Positions 8,336-17,616 of a stretch of 64,000 nucleotides of DNA are shown here, one piece after another. Both the position numbers and the translations under genes were made by a program. The notes under the pieces are model-generated. The model had not been told where the DNA came from. It did not search any database and was given only the letters and a program-made list of their open reading frames with translations. This stretch comes from Pseudomonas brassicacearum (GTDB lineage Bacteria; Pseudomonadota; Gammaproteobacteria; Pseudomonadales; Pseudomonadaceae): the NCBI RefSeq assembly GCF_003732225.1, contig NZ_MOBJ01000010.1, positions 124,001 through 188,000 on the forward strand. The letters run 5' to 3'. The stretch's first letter is position 1. Every line of letters starts with the position of its first letter.

Positions 8336-9231
8336 TGCTCATCGCCTTTGATGCGTTTGGCCCGTGGATGGGCGCTGTCGTAGACCGTGGCCAAATGCTG
8401 GAAGTCCAGGTGGGTATAGATCTGCGTGGTTTTGATGTCCGAGTGGCCGAGCAATTCCTGCACCGCGCGCAGGTCTTGCGAGGACTCCAGCAAGTGGCTG
8501 GCAAAGGAGTGTCGCAGCATGTGCGGGTGCAGGTTTTGCCCCAGTTCGCGCTCGCCGACGGCTTTGACCCGTGCCTGAACGGCCCGTGAGCCGAGGCGTC
8601 GGCCCTTCTGGCTGACGAATACCGCATCGTCCGCCGGGTTCGCCATGGCCCGTAGCGGCAGCCACAATTCCAGGGCTTCGCGGGCCTTCTTGCCGACCGG
8701 CAGCACTCGGGTCTTGCTGCCCTTGCCGAGCACTTGCACCAGACCATCCGCCAGATCCAGCTGTTCAAGGTTGAGCCCGGTCAGCTCCGACAGACGCAAG
8801 CCGGACGAGTAAAACAGTTCAAGAATCGCCTGGTCGCGGCGGGCCATGAAGTCGTCTTCAACGGCGCCATCGAGCAGTTGCAGCGCACGGTCGGTGTCGA
8901 GGGTTTTCGGCAGTCGGCGCTCGCCTTTGGGGGGCGCCAGGCCGTTGGCCGGATCGTGGTCGCAGAGGCCTTCGCGGTTCAGGTAGTTATAAAGCCCGCG
9001 TACCGCCGAGAGCAGCCGCGCCAGGCTGCGCGAGGATTGCCCTTGCGAGTGCAAGCGGGCGATCAGGCTGCGCAGGCGCTGGATGTCCAGCGAGGCCCAG
9101 CTGTCGATGTTCTGTTTCTTGCAGTGCGCCAGGACCTTGTTCAGGTCGCGCCGGTAGGCTTCAAGCGTGTGAGGCGACACCTGACGCTCACTGCGCAGGT
9201 GCTCGCAGTAGGCGTCCAGTTGTCGTTCCAT
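8332..9231 (-). CDS. xerC: Tyrosine recombinase XerC (Sss)
   Basis: XerC, with XerD, resolves chromosome dimers at dif; in Pseudomonas it is also called Sss and affects rhizosphere colonisation. The 299-residue protein has an N-terminal SAM-like core-binding domain (residues 1-90, [20 protein letters not shown]) and a catalytic domain with the arginine in [24 protein letters not shown] (H-x-x-R), [14 protein letters not shown] and the nucleophilic tyrosine in that last segment. All catalytic residues are present. It lies in the lptM-lysA-dapF-DUF484-xerC-yigB operon, 2 bases after DUF484. Confidence 0.95.
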   Translation of the reverse strand: MERQLDAYCEHLRSERQVSPHTLEAYRRDLNKVLAHCKKQNIDSWASLDIQRLRSLIARLHSQGQSSRSLARLLSAVRGLYNYLNREGLCDHDPANGLAPPKGERRLPKTLDTDRALQLLDGAVEDDFMARRDQAILELFYSSGLRLSELTGLNLEQLDLADGLVQVLGKGSKTRVLPVGKKAREALELWLPLRAMANPADDAVFVSQKGRRLGSRAVQARVKAVGERELGQNLHPHMLRHSFASHLLESSQDLRAVQELLGHSDIKTTQIYTHLDFQHLATVYDSAHPRAKRIKGDEQ

Positions 9232-9233
9232 GG

Positions 9234-9959
9234 TCAGCGTACCGAGCGTAGCGAAGTGTTGACCCGTGGCAGCACGCGGCCCATGACTTCAGCGATGTAG
9301 CTGAGGAACAACGTGCCCACCGAACTTTTATAGTGCTGCGGATCGCGACTGGCGATCGCCAGGACGCCATGCAGGCCTTGATGACTGATGGTGACCACCG
9401 CAGTGGAACCGATCTGCTTGCGCTGTTCTTCGCCAAACAGGAAGTCCAGCTCGTGTTCGCGCAGGCTGCCGCTGACGCATTTGTTTTCCGACAGCAAGCC
9501 ACCAATCGCCTTTTGCGCTTCGGCGCCGGTCACCCAGCGGCCGACCGGCAAGGGCTCGTCGCTGAACAGGATCAGGCTGACAAAGGGCACCTGGAAGTCC
9601 TGGCGCAGGCTGTCTTCGACGCTGATGACCACGTCGTCCAGGCTGCTGGCGTCCATCAAGGCGAGTGTCAGGCGGCGGGTCTTGTCGAACAGCCGATCGT
9701 TGTCGCGGGCGACATCCATCAGTTGCGAGAGGCGATGGCGCATTTCGATGTTGCGTTCGCGCAGGATTTTCATCTGGCGTTCGACCAGCGAAATGGTGTC
9801 GCCGCGCTGGTGCGGAATGCGCAGCGCCGGGAGCAATTCTTCATGCTCGACGAAGAAATCCGGATGAGCCTCCAGGTACGCGGCAATCGCCGCCGCCTCC
9901 AGGCTTTCGGAAGGGGATTCGTCGGGCTGTGGGGCTGGAACCTGAGGCTGATCAGTCAT
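9234..9959 (-). CDS. DUF484 (YigA-like) GAF-type protein
   Basis: This 241-residue protein belongs to the DUF484 family, known as YigA in E. coli and always found between dapF and xerC. The function is unknown; the family has a GAF-like fold. The N-terminus is Pro/Glu-rich and low in complexity, then [30 protein letters not shown] is the typical family opening, followed by a helical region ([19 protein letters not shown]) that may be a coiled coil and a C-terminal GAF-like domain. It stands 13 bases after dapF and 2 before xerC, in one operon. Confidence 0.88.
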   Translation of the reverse strand: MTDQPQVPAPQPDESPSESLEAAAIAAYLEAHPDFFVEHEELLPALRIPHQRGDTISLVERQMKILRERNIEMRHRLSQLMDVARDNDRLFDKTRRLTLALMDASSLDDVVISVEDSLRQDFQVPFVSLILFSDEPLPVGRWVTGAEAQKAIGGLLSENKCVSGSLREHELDFLFGEEQRKQIGSTAVVTISHQGLHGVLAIASRDPQHYKSSVGTLFLSYIAEVMGRVLPRVNTSLRSVR

Positions 9960-9972
9960 GTATTTCGCTCAC

Positions 9973-10803
9973 TCAAAGACGCACTTGTCCTTCGTATACG
10001 CGCACTGCCGGGCCGGTCATCATCACCGGTTGGCCAGGGCCTGCCCACTCAATGGACAAGCGCCCGCCGGGCAGGTCGATCAATAGCGGCGAATCCATCC
10101 ACCCCTGGCTGATCGCGGCCACTGCGGCAGCGCAGGCACCGGTCCCGCAGGCCTGGGTTTCCCCGGCGCCGCGTTCCCAGACGCGCAACTGCGCACGGCT
10201 CCGGTCGATGACCTGGAGAAAACCGACATTGACCCGTGCCGGGAAGCGCGGGTGGTTTTCGATCTTCGGTCCCAGCTCATGCACCGGTGCGTTGTTGATG
10301 TCACTGACCCGCACTACGGCGTGGGGGTTACCCATGGATACTGCGGCGAGCTCGACAGTTTGACCATCGACTTCGACCTGATAACTCAAGGCCTGAGCCG
10401 GCGCCTGGAACGGAATGTCAGCCGGCACCAGGCGCGGTGCGCCCATGTTGACGCCGATCTGGCCGTCGCTGCGGATATCCAGTTCAATAATGCCGCTTTT
10501 GGTCTCGACGCGAATCTGCCGCTTGGCGGTCAGGCGCTTGTCCAGAACGAAGCGCGCGAAGCAGCGCGCACCGTTGCCGCATTGCTCCACTTCGGAACCA
10601 TCGGCGTTGAAAATCCGGTAACGGAAATCCACGTCCGGGTTGCTCGGCGCTTCGACGATCAGCAACTGGTCGAAACCGACACCGGTATGCCGGTCGCCCC
10701 ATTGTTTGGCGTGCTTGGGCAGAATATGCGCGTGCTGGCTGACCAGGTCGAGGACCATGAAGTCGTTGCCCAGGCCATGCATCTTGGTAAAACGCAGCAG
10801 CAT
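9973..10803 (-). CDS. dapF: Diaminopimelate epimerase
   Basis: DapF converts LL- to meso-diaminopimelate, the precursor of lysine and of the peptidoglycan cross-link. The 276-residue protein has the family start [20 protein letters not shown], the first catalytic cysteine in [13 protein letters not shown], and the second in [13 protein letters not shown]. The start at 10803 follows GGAG with a 7-base gap and gives the usual N-terminus; a longer frame from 10836 would overlap lysA. lysA ends 4 bases upstream, so two enzymes acting in sequence on DAP are coupled. Confidence 0.96.
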   Translation of the reverse strand: MLLRFTKMHGLGNDFMVLDLVSQHAHILPKHAKQWGDRHTGVGFDQLLIVEAPSNPDVDFRYRIFNADGSEVEQCGNGARCFARFVLDKRLTAKRQIRVETKSGIIELDIRSDGQIGVNMGAPRLVPADIPFQAPAQALSYQVEVDGQTVELAAVSMGNPHAVVRVSDINNAPVHELGPKIENHPRFPARVNVGFLQVIDRSRAQLRVWERGAGETQACGTGACAAAVAAISQGWMDSPLLIDLPGGRLSIEWAGPGQPVMMTGPAVRVYEGQVRL

Positions 10804-10807
10804 GGGT

Positions 10808-12055
10808 TTACTCCGGCAGCAGGCTTTCGCCAGCAAACAACTCGGCTACCGTCTCGCGGCGACGCACTTCAACGGCCTGATCACCGTCCACCAGCACTTC
10901 GGCGGCGCGGCCGCGAGTGTTGTAGTTGGAGCTCATGACAAACCCGTAGGCGCCGGCCGAATGCACGGCGAGCAAATCGCCTTCTTCCAGCGCCAGCTGA
11001 CGATCCTTGGCGAGGAAGTCGCCGGTTTCGCAGATCGGTCCGACGATGTCGTAGGCGCGCGCCGGGGTTGCACGCGGGCGCACGGCCGTGACGTCCATCC
11101 AGGCCTGATACAGCGCTGGGCGGATCAGGTCGTTCATGGCCGCGTCGACGATGGCGAAGTCTTTGTGTTCGGTGTGCTTGAGGTACTCGACCTGGGTCAG
11201 CAACACGCCAGCGTTGGCGACGATGAAGCGGCCCGGTTCGAACACCAGCGTCAGGTCGCGGCCGTCGATGCGTTCGCGAACGGCTTTGATGTAATCGGCA
11301 GCCAATGGCGGCTCTTCATCGCGATAACGCACGCCCAAACCACCACCGAGGTCGATGTGGCGCAGGTAGATCCCGCAATCGCTCAGACGGTCGATCAGCG
11401 CCAGCAGGCGGTCGAGGGCATCGATGAAGGGCGGCAGCGTCGTCAGTTGCGAACCGATGTGGCAATCGACACCGACCACTTCCAGGTTCGGCAGTTGTGC
11501 GGCGCGGACGTACACGTCTTCGGCGTCGGCAATGGCGATGCCGAACTTGTTTTCCTTGAGACCGGTAGAAATGTACGGGTGCGTACCGGCATCGACGTCC
11601 GGGTTGACCCGCAGCGAGATCGGCGCGCGAACGCCAAGTTCGGCAGCGACGACTTGCAGGCGTTCGAGTTCGTCGGTGGACTCGACGTTGAAGCAGTGCA
11701 CGCCGACTTCCAGGGCGCGACGCATGTCGTCACGGGTCTTGCCGACGCCGGAGAAAACGATCTTGTCAGGCTGGCCACCGGCGGCCAGAACACGTTCCAG
11801 CTCACCACGGGAGACGATGTCGAAACCAGCGCCCAAACGCGCCAGGACATTCAGTACGCCCAGGTTGGAGTTGGCCTTGACCGCAAAGCAGACCAGGTGC
11901 GGCGTGCCGGCCAGGGCGTCGGCGAACGCCAGGTACTGGGCTTCGATGTGTGCACGGGAGTAGACGTAGGTGGGTGTGCCAAAGCGCTCGGCGATGGCGG
12001 ACAGGGCAACACCTTCCGCGAACAGCTCCCCGTCACGGTAGTTAAAAGCGTCCAT
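10808..12055 (-). CDS. lysA: Diaminopimelate decarboxylase
   Basis: LysA is the PLP-dependent enzyme that decarboxylates meso-diaminopimelate to lysine. The 415-residue protein shows the PLP lysine in [14 protein letters not shown], the HIGSQLTTL strand, the GGGLGVRY phosphate-binding turn, and [11 protein letters not shown], then the C-terminal [11 protein letters not shown] with the conserved cysteine and [11 protein letters not shown]. It lies 9 bases after lptM and 4 before dapF. Length and motifs are normal for the family. Confidence 0.97.
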   Translation of the reverse strand: MDAFNYRDGELFAEGVALSAIAERFGTPTYVYSRAHIEAQYLAFADALAGTPHLVCFAVKANSNLGVLNVLARLGAGFDIVSRGELERVLAAGGQPDKIVFSGVGKTRDDMRRALEVGVHCFNVESTDELERLQVVAAELGVRAPISLRVNPDVDAGTHPYISTGLKENKFGIAIADAEDVYVRAAQLPNLEVVGVDCHIGSQLTTLPPFIDALDRLLALIDRLSDCGIYLRHIDLGGGLGVRYRDEEPPLAADYIKAVRERIDGRDLTLVFEPGRFIVANAGVLLTQVEYLKHTEHKDFAIVDAAMNDLIRPALYQAWMDVTAVRPRATPARAYDIVGPICETGDFLAKDRQLALEEGDLLAVHSAGAYGFVMSSNYNTRGRAAEVLVDGDQAVEVRRRETVAELFAGESLLPE

Positions 12056-12064
12056 GATGTTCCC

Positions 12065-12238
12065 TTAGTAAGTGCTGGTACCGGTGCTGTGCTGGTGCGC
12101 TTTGGACTGCGACGACTTCGCCTGTTCTTCAGGGGATTTGCTGTCATCGGGCAGATACAGCGGACCTTTTTGACCACAGGCAGTGACAAGGCAGGCAACC
12201 GCGACGAGCGCAGCAAGGGAAGAGATCAGGCGCTTCAT
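12065..12238 (-). CDS. lptM: Small lipoprotein LptM (YifL/LppL)
   Basis: This 57-residue lipoprotein reads MKRLISSLAALVAVACLVT then ACGQKGPLYLP. The lipobox LVTAC and the conserved CGQKGPLYLP mature start identify LptM (formerly YifL; LppL in Pseudomonas). It helps disulfide maturation of the LptD outer-membrane LPS translocon. The hydrophilic C-terminus is Ser/Gln/Lys-rich. It heads the lysA-dapF operon, an arrangement kept between enterobacteria and Pseudomonas. Confidence 0.88.
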   Translation of the reverse strand: MKRLISSLAALVAVACLVTACGQKGPLYLPDDSKSPEEQAKSSQSKAHQHSTGTSTY

Positions 12239-12476
12239 GGCGAAATCCTTGAAAATGCGTTAATTGCGCCGGAGTATACCGGCCACCCGGCAGCTTGCCT
12301 ATGCGACGGACCACCCGTCTGGCGGGCCTTTGCCCGGGCAAGCGATCAAGCGGCGCAAGGCGTGCCGATATTTTCTACTCTTGTCCGATGCCTGGTCGGT
12401 ATCCTTTGCAATCGCTGGGGCTCGGCCGTATCTTGCGGCGCTTGAGCGTGAGTAGACACTTTTTGAGGTTCCTGCA

Positions 12477-12809
12477 ATGAGTTTGACTGAAGCCCGTTTC
12501 CACGACCTGGTCGATGCCACCCAGCAAACGCTGGAGGATATTTTCGATGAGAGTGGCCTGGATGTTGATCTGGAAAGCTCGGCCGGTGTGCTCACCGTCA
12601 AGTTCGAAAGCGGCAGCCAGTTGATCTTCAGTCGCCAGGAGCCGCTGCGTCAGCTGTGGCTGGCGGCCGTGTCTGGCGGCTTCCACTTCGACTATGACGA
12701 AGAAAGCGAACGCTGGATGTGTGACAAGAGCGAAGAGCAGCTCGGCGAGATGCTTGAGCGCATTGTCGGCGAGCAGGCCGGCGCCAAGCTTGATTTCGAA
12801 GGGCTGTGA
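12477..12809 (+). CDS. cyaY: Iron donor protein CyaY (frataxin)
   Basis: CyaY is the bacterial frataxin. It binds iron through an acidic ridge and modulates the IscS/IscU cluster machinery. The 110-residue protein has the acidic first helix (SLTEARFHDLVDATQQTLEDIFDE), the strand SGLDVDLESSAGVLTVKFESG, and the conserved PLRQLWLAAVSGGFHFDYDE region. It is divergent from lptM and 4 bases ahead of the DUF1289 gene. The usual neighbourhood with cyaA is kept. Confidence 0.95.
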   Translation: MSLTEARFHDLVDATQQTLEDIFDESGLDVDLESSAGVLTVKFESGSQLIFSRQEPLRQLWLAAVSGGFHFDYDEESERWMCDKSEEQLGEMLERIVGEQAGAKLDFEGL

Positions 12810-12813
12810 TCTT

Positions 12814-13038
12814 GTGACCGAGGCAGCGCCCGCCCGTCCGCCGAAGCCGCTGTACAGCAACGTCAGCACGGCGGTGCCGTCGCCGTGCACCAGTGTCTGT
12901 CGGCTGGACGAGCAGAAAGTCTGCCTGGGTTGTTTTCGCCATGTCGAAGATATCCGCGAATGGCGCTCGGCCGACGATGATCGACGCCGGGTGATTTGCG
13001 CCCAGGCTCAACAGCGCAAGAACTCAAGCCACCCGTAG
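12814..13038 (+). CDS. DUF1289 small Cys-rich protein
   Basis: This 74-residue protein starts at GTG 12814, four bases after the cyaY stop. It has four conserved cysteines in PCTSVCRLDEQKVCLGCFR followed by VEDIREWRSADDDRRRVI, the DUF1289 signature. The Cys spacing suggests metal binding; the function is unknown. The frame is open further upstream to an ATG at 12694, but that would overlap cyaY by more than 100 bases. The stop codon TAG (13036-13038) lies inside a REP palindrome that starts at 13035, so the repeat has supplied the end of the gene. Confidence 0.8.
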   Translation: MTEAAPARPPKPLYSNVSTAVPSPCTSVCRLDEQKVCLGCFRHVEDIREWRSADDDRRRVICAQAQQRKNSSHP

Positions 13039-13135
13039 GAGCTGCCGCAGGCTGCGATCTTTTGATCTTGCCCTTTACAGACGTCTGCACCAATCGCGAC
13101 GCGCCGGAAAGATCGCAGCCTTCGGCAGCTCCTAC
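13035..13135. repeat. REPIN, GTAGGAGCTGCCG type, overlapping the DUF1289 stop
   Basis: A forward REP unit at 13035-13063 and an inverted one at 13108-13135 are separated by 44 bp. The forward unit contains the stop codon of the preceding gene. Confidence 0.88.
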
Positions 13136-13200
13136 AGGGATCGTGCGGGCTGTCCGGTGCTGGCTTGTATATTTTTTGAGCTGTGATAGTGTCCGGATAC

Positions 13201-13256
13201 GCCTCAACTCATCGAGGCTCGTGAAAACCCCGCCTATTTCTGGCGGGGTTTTGCTT
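13201..13256 (+). terminator. Tandem hairpins with terminator in front of rnk
   Basis: A 5-bp hairpin (GCCTC 13201-13205 with GAGGC 13214-13218) is followed by an 11-bp stem (13224-13234 with 13242-13252) and a T-rich tail (TTTTGCTTTT). The terminator ends about 35 bases before the rnk start codon. It may close the cyaY-DUF1289 transcript, end a short RNA, or act as an attenuator for rnk. Confidence 0.7.
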
Positions 13257-13289
13257 TTGTCGTGCAGAAAAAAGGAGTCTGCCTCAATC

Positions 13290-13700
13290 ATGACCGCACC
13301 TTCCATCATCCTTACCCGCCTGGACGTGCAACGTCTGGAGCGTTTGATCGACAGCCTGGATGACTCGCTGCCAGGTGTTATCGCGCTGCAAACCGAACTG
13401 GATCGCGCCGACACGCTGGTCGGTCACGATGAAGTGCCAGCCGATGTCGTGACCATGAACTCGCGTGTGCATTGCCGTGAGGAAAGCAGCGGCAAGGACT
13501 ATCACCTGACCCTGGTTTATCCACAGGACGCCAATGCCGACGAAGGCAGGATTTCCATTCTTGCGCCGGTAGGCAGCGCCTTGCTCGGTTTGAAGGTTGG
13601 CCAGCACATCGATTGGCCGGCACCCGGCGGCAAGACCCTGAAGCTCACACTGCTTGAGGTTGAGTCGCAGCCAAAGAATGGCGGTGACTGCTCATTCTGA
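13290..13700 (+). CDS. rnk: Nucleoside diphosphate kinase regulator Rnk
   Basis: Rnk is a GreA/GreB-like protein that binds RNA polymerase; it was first found in Pseudomonas as a regulator of nucleoside diphosphate kinase levels and alginate. The 136-residue protein has a short N-terminal coiled coil (ILTRLDVQRLERLIDSLDD) and a C-terminal FKBP-like GreA-type domain (HLTLVYPQDANADEGRISIL, then VGSALLGLKVGQHIDWPAPG). AAAGGAG lies 12 bases upstream of ATG 13290. It converges on cyaA, 7 bases stop to stop. Confidence 0.92.
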   Translation: MTAPSIILTRLDVQRLERLIDSLDDSLPGVIALQTELDRADTLVGHDEVPADVVTMNSRVHCREESSGKDYHLTLVYPQDANADEGRISILAPVGSALLGLKVGQHIDWPAPGGKTLKLTLLEVESQPKNGGDCSF

Positions 13701-13707
13701 CAATACC

Positions 13708-16557
13708 TCAGACCTGTTCGAGCGCCTTGTTCAATGCGCGCTCCAGGTCTGCCTTGTAGCGCAGGTAAAGATTGCTTGAGCTCTGACCATCACCGAGCAG
13801 GCCGGACAGGTCCAGGTCGGTGATGTAGCAGCGATACTGTTGCGCCTCTCGACGCTGCCCGACGATCTCCTGCGCAACCACGGCAAATAGCTGGTCGCCA
13901 TGCTCCAGCTCGGAAAACTCTCGCTGATTGCAATACAAGGTGACCTGTCCTTGGCCCGGTACGGCTTTGCCGATAATCGCCTGGACGTCGTAGAACGGCT
14001 TGTTCACCGGAGTCTGCGGCGCCGGCCGTGGTTCGACCCGGCGTGCACGGTTGGTGCCCGACGGCAGCAGTTGGTAGTACAGGGTTTCCAGCACCGTCAT
14101 CGGTTGAGCGGCATCCATCGGCAGCAGCGCGTCACGGCGATACAGGATCGATTGCAGGAAACGTTGCAGTGGCACCAGCAGGCTTTGTTCGTCGTGATAC
14201 GGCTGGCGCTGTTGCCACAGGGCATTGAATTCATCCAGCACGTACAACTCGGCGTGGGCATCGTTGATGCGGTAAAACACCTGAATGCAGTCGGGCTGGC
14301 CCATCGGCAGGATCAGCGCCAGGTCGTGATCCGCCAGCGCCATCGGGTCCAGTTGCAGCGGGCTATAGCGTGTCAGGTCTTCACTCAGGTAATCGAGCAG
14401 CGCCGGCAGGCTGGCCAGCGCGACATGCTTGACCTGGCCGGGCACCAGTTCCAGCACGTGGTAATGCTGCTGGACCTGAATCAGGTAGCGATGATTGAGC
14501 TGGCTGAGCAGCAGGTTCTGCGCGGTATCGAGGACTTCTTCGACACGTTGGGCGATGAATTGCGCACGGTTATGGCAGAAACAGCGCACTCGCAGTCGAG
14601 GTTGCTGCGGGCCGCCCGGCAGGTTGTTGAGGTAATCGCGCAGGCAATCGAGCAGGGCGTGGGCGCCGTCATAGCGGCTGACCAGCACTTCGTTCCAGCT
14701 GTTGAGCGTGACCTGGTCGAGGGTCAGCACCAGATTTTCGCGGACCCCGGCGTAGCTCAGCGAGTCTGTGCGCTCGGTGGTCATCAGAATGTTCAGGTCG
14801 CGGTGATGCTTGAGCGGGTCGACGCCAACGTTCACCAGAATCAGCACCTCGCTCGGCACGCTGGCGCGCAGCAGCTGTTCTTCGCTGACGCTGGTCAGGG
14901 GCAGGGCGATGGTCTGTTGCAGGCTGCCCAGCAGGTTGAACAGCTCGAACTCACTCAGGTCGCTGCTGCCGGGGTGTAAGGCCAGGCGCGTGCTGCTGTC
15001 GATAACGCCGTTGCGGTGGCACCAGGTCAGGAGTTCCAGCAGTTCGCGGCTGCGCTTGATCGGCGCGAAATGCTCCCATTCCTGCGCGGACAGGTTGCCA
15101 TTGTACAAACCCCAATGGGTCTGCCCGGATTCTTTCTTGTTCGCTGACTGGACGAGTGTCAGTGTGTCTTCAGCCAGGTCTGGCGCAATGCCCGGGTTGA
15201 TGAACTCGATCTTGTCGGCCTTGCGTTCGAAAGCGGCATACAGCCTGCGACCCAGCACATTGAGGTCGCGCTTGTTGATCAGGCTGACGCTCTGCTCGGT
15301 ACGGGCGAATTGGGTCAGGAAGCGGTAGCTGTAGTTCAGCTCGTTGACCAGTGCGCGGCGCTCGGAACTGACCTGACGGACCTTCCATTGACTACGGCTG
15401 TCGAGCATCGCCAATTGCCGATGATCCCAGCCCCATTCTTGAGCCAGCCGCTCCAGCAGCAACCGCTGCCAGCTTTTGCTGCGCTGGCCGCTGTTGCCGG
15501 TCAGCTTGCGATTGACCTTGAGGTACAAGGCGCGCCGAACCAGCTCCAGCCGTTCTGGCTCGCCTCGGGTCGTGAGGTACTCCTCGATGCGCCGATAGAC
15601 CACGATGTACGGGTCGAGCTCATCCAGATCGAGGCGGTTGGCGAACACTGCGTGCTTGAAGCGCAGGCTCAGGCATTCGACCTTCGGGTGTTCGCTGGCG
15701 TAGACCTCGGTCAGCAGCAGTTTGAGCACCGATTTGTAGGGTGATTCGATGCCTTTGAACAACTGCCAGAGCCCGGCCCCGATGAATTCGCCGGGCGGAA
15801 TGTGTGCCAGGTGGCCGAGATCGAGGGTTTCGTCGGCGCGGATAAAGCGCTTGGATAGCAGCGTATGGGTGTACTGATCGTAACCGGCCTCTTCGTATAC
15901 CGGCACCAGCCACCAGATCGGCGTGCGCCCGGCGAGCCAGATGGCGGTGCGATAGAACTCATCGAGCAGCAAGTAATGCTGGGTAGTGCCGCAGTTGTCG
16001 GAGCTCAATTGGCTGTCGCGTTCGCCGCGGACGAAACGTTGCGGGTCGATCAGAAAGAAATGCGCCTCGGCGCCCTGACTGGCGGCCCAGACTTCCAGCA
16101 ACTGGCACTTTTTACGCAGCTCAGTGAGTTCGTTTTCGCTCAAGTCCGAGGCATGACAGACCCACACGTCCATGTCGCTCTGATCGGCCTGAGCGAGGGT
16201 GCCGAGGCTGCCCATCAGGAACAAACCATGAATCGGTCGCGGCGGATTGCCGTGGCGGGGCTTGTAGGAGAATGAGCGGGTCAGGCGTTGCGCTTCGGCA
16301 AGCGCCGTGGCGTCAGGCTCGAAATTTGACAGCCCGGCCGGCGTGCTGCCCGAGACGTAACCCGGCAATAGCGGGTGATTGACGTGGAAGAACAGCGGCA
16401 ACAAGGTCAAAACCCCTTGCTGGCGGGGCGACAACCCTTCCATGGCGCGGGCCAACCGGCCGTCATTGAGCTTCAGAAAGCGCGCGCGCAACTGGCTGAG
16501 AACCTTGCGATCGATTCCTTCGTCCAGATCGGGGCGAATTTCATGGGTGCGGGTCAT
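13708..16557 (-). CDS. cyaA: Class I adenylate cyclase
   Basis: CyaA makes cyclic AMP from ATP in the cytoplasm, the signal for Vfr/CRP-type regulators. The 949-residue protein is a full-length class I cyclase. The N-terminal catalytic domain contains FLMGSLGTLAQADQSDMDVW, the nucleotidyltransferase G-S and D-x-D pattern, and a conserved SDNCGTTQHYLLLDEFYRTA segment; the long C-terminal part is regulatory. It is transcribed towards rnk. The syntenic unit cyaA-rnk-cyaY-lptM-lysA-dapF matches Pseudomonas. Confidence 0.95.
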   Translation of the reverse strand: MTRTHEIRPDLDEGIDRKVLSQLRARFLKLNDGRLARAMEGLSPRQQGVLTLLPLFFHVNHPLLPGYVSGSTPAGLSNFEPDATALAEAQRLTRSFSYKPRHGNPPRPIHGLFLMGSLGTLAQADQSDMDVWVCHASDLSENELTELRKKCQLLEVWAASQGAEAHFFLIDPQRFVRGERDSQLSSDNCGTTQHYLLLDEFYRTAIWLAGRTPIWWLVPVYEEAGYDQYTHTLLSKRFIRADETLDLGHLAHIPPGEFIGAGLWQLFKGIESPYKSVLKLLLTEVYASEHPKVECLSLRFKHAVFANRLDLDELDPYIVVYRRIEEYLTTRGEPERLELVRRALYLKVNRKLTGNSGQRSKSWQRLLLERLAQEWGWDHRQLAMLDSRSQWKVRQVSSERRALVNELNYSYRFLTQFARTEQSVSLINKRDLNVLGRRLYAAFERKADKIEFINPGIAPDLAEDTLTLVQSANKKESGQTHWGLYNGNLSAQEWEHFAPIKRSRELLELLTWCHRNGVIDSSTRLALHPGSSDLSEFELFNLLGSLQQTIALPLTSVSEEQLLRASVPSEVLILVNVGVDPLKHHRDLNILMTTERTDSLSYAGVRENLVLTLDQVTLNSWNEVLVSRYDGAHALLDCLRDYLNNLPGGPQQPRLRVRCFCHNRAQFIAQRVEEVLDTAQNLLLSQLNHRYLIQVQQHYHVLELVPGQVKHVALASLPALLDYLSEDLTRYSPLQLDPMALADHDLALILPMGQPDCIQVFYRINDAHAELYVLDEFNALWQQRQPYHDEQSLLVPLQRFLQSILYRRDALLPMDAAQPMTVLETLYYQLLPSGTNRARRVEPRPAPQTPVNKPFYDVQAIIGKAVPGQGQVTLYCNQREFSELEHGDQLFAVVAQEIVGQRREAQQYRCYITDLDLSGLLGDGQSSSNLYLRYKADLERALNKALEQV

Positions 16558-16744
16558 GTCAGCTCAAACCGGCTCGCAGTGCTCGAACGAGGGAAAGTCT
16601 CAGGGCGGTGGGCAGTTTACAGCCTGACGCTCAGGACTTTTAAGCTGATTTTTGGTTTCTGGCGTCAAATTTCTTTCGATGGGCGACAGTCTGCCCGCGG
16701 AAATCCCGTAGCAGGGGTTTCCGTGGGCGATAGGGCGGCAACGG

Positions 16745-16990
16745 TCAGGCGGTTTCTTGGACAGACAGAATGGTCAGAACTGTCTGAACATTCTGTGCAG
16801 CGTCACGGCCCAGGCTGGTCAGATAACCGCCATCGGGCTGGGTGATCAGCTCTTTGTCGAACAGACGTTGTGCGGCGGCAATGGCTTTCGGGGCAGCGGT
16901 CTGATGGATTTTCAAACCTTCCTGGGAACTGTCCAGGTTGAAGAGTGCAAGGATTTCCAGTTCGGCAACCAGCTCAGGGGTAAGCGACAT
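16745..16990 (-). CDS. TIGR02647 family conserved protein
   Basis: This 81-residue protein is of the TIGR02647 type, conserved in Pseudomonas and relatives, function unknown. It reads MSLTPELVAELEILALFNLD, continues SSQEGLKIHQTAAPKAIAAA, and ends with a helix holding VQTVLTILSVQ. The fold looks like a small winged-helix or helical DNA-binding type, but no direct evidence is visible. AGTCCTTATG places the start well. It is monocistronic, upstream of cyaA on the same strand with 187 bases between. Confidence 0.8.
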   Translation of the reverse strand: MSLTPELVAELEILALFNLDSSQEGLKIHQTAAPKAIAAAQRLFDKELITQPDGGYLTSLGRDAAQNVQTVLTILSVQETA

Positions 16991-17127
16991 AAGGACTCCA
17001 GACTTTCTAGGAATTAGACGATAGCGTCCCTAAGGTGAACGCACTCGGGCGAGCTGTCCAGTGTCGGCTGAGGGCTTTTCGCCGCTGGCGGAGTGCCGCG
17101 ATAGTCGTGGGGTGTTGTTGGGGGGCG

Positions 17128-17202
17128 AAAAGATCGCAGCCTTCGGCAGCTCCTACGGAGTACACCGCTCGTCGTAGGAGCTGCCGAAGGCTGCGATCTT
17201 TT
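17128..17202. repeat. REPIN, GTAGGAGCTGCCG type
   Basis: A near-perfect inverted pair of 29-bp REP units with a 17-bp spacer lies between two minus-strand genes. Confidence 0.9.
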
Positions 17203-17206
17203 GATT

Positions 17207-17491
17207 TTATTTCTTTTCTGGCGGCAGCTCTGGCAGTGCGCGCAGCGCAGTTTCATACCATTCGGTATTGAATGCGCGGTCTTCTTCGAGGATTGCGTCG
17301 ATTTCAACGGCCAAAACGTGGGCCATCAATTGCAGGATTTCTTCACGCTCGTAACCGACCAGGGTCAGTTTGTTGAACGTCGCCTTGGCTGCTGGCGGGT
17401 TGTCGCTTTCGATCTGGTTTTCGATCGCTTCGATCAGGGTGGTTTCGGCGAACTCTTCTTCGTCGTTATCGATATCGGCTGGCTCGCTCAT
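17207..17491 (-). CDS. Conserved acidic hypothetical protein
   Basis: I do not recognise a named family. The 94-residue protein is strongly acidic at the start (SEPADIDNDEEEFAETTLIE) and mostly helical, with a KLTLVGYEREEILQLMAHVL segment in the middle and a C-terminal ALPELPPEKK tail. GAGGAG 7 bases upstream selects ATG 17491; the frame is open further up but without support. It looks like a small soluble cytoplasmic protein conserved in Pseudomonas. A REPIN follows immediately. Confidence 0.72.
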   Translation of the reverse strand: MSEPADIDNDEEEFAETTLIEAIENQIESDNPPAAKATFNKLTLVGYEREEILQLMAHVLAVEIDAILEEDRAFNTEWYETALRALPELPPEKK

Positions 17492-17616
17492 GGCAGGCTC
17501 CTCAAGAATAGGTCGCCAGTTTACCTGCATTCAGCCGTGTGATGCTGCTGGCGAGAGTGCTCCCGACGTTCTATAACAGTCGCTGCCAACCCCCTGCACG
17601 GCCTGGAGGCCATGTG

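Noticed and set aside
10640-12445. A 601-codon open frame on the plus strand across lysA and dapF
   Set aside because: It is antisense to two well-conserved enzymes; high GC in third positions keeps stops rare on the opposite strand. No family resemblance.
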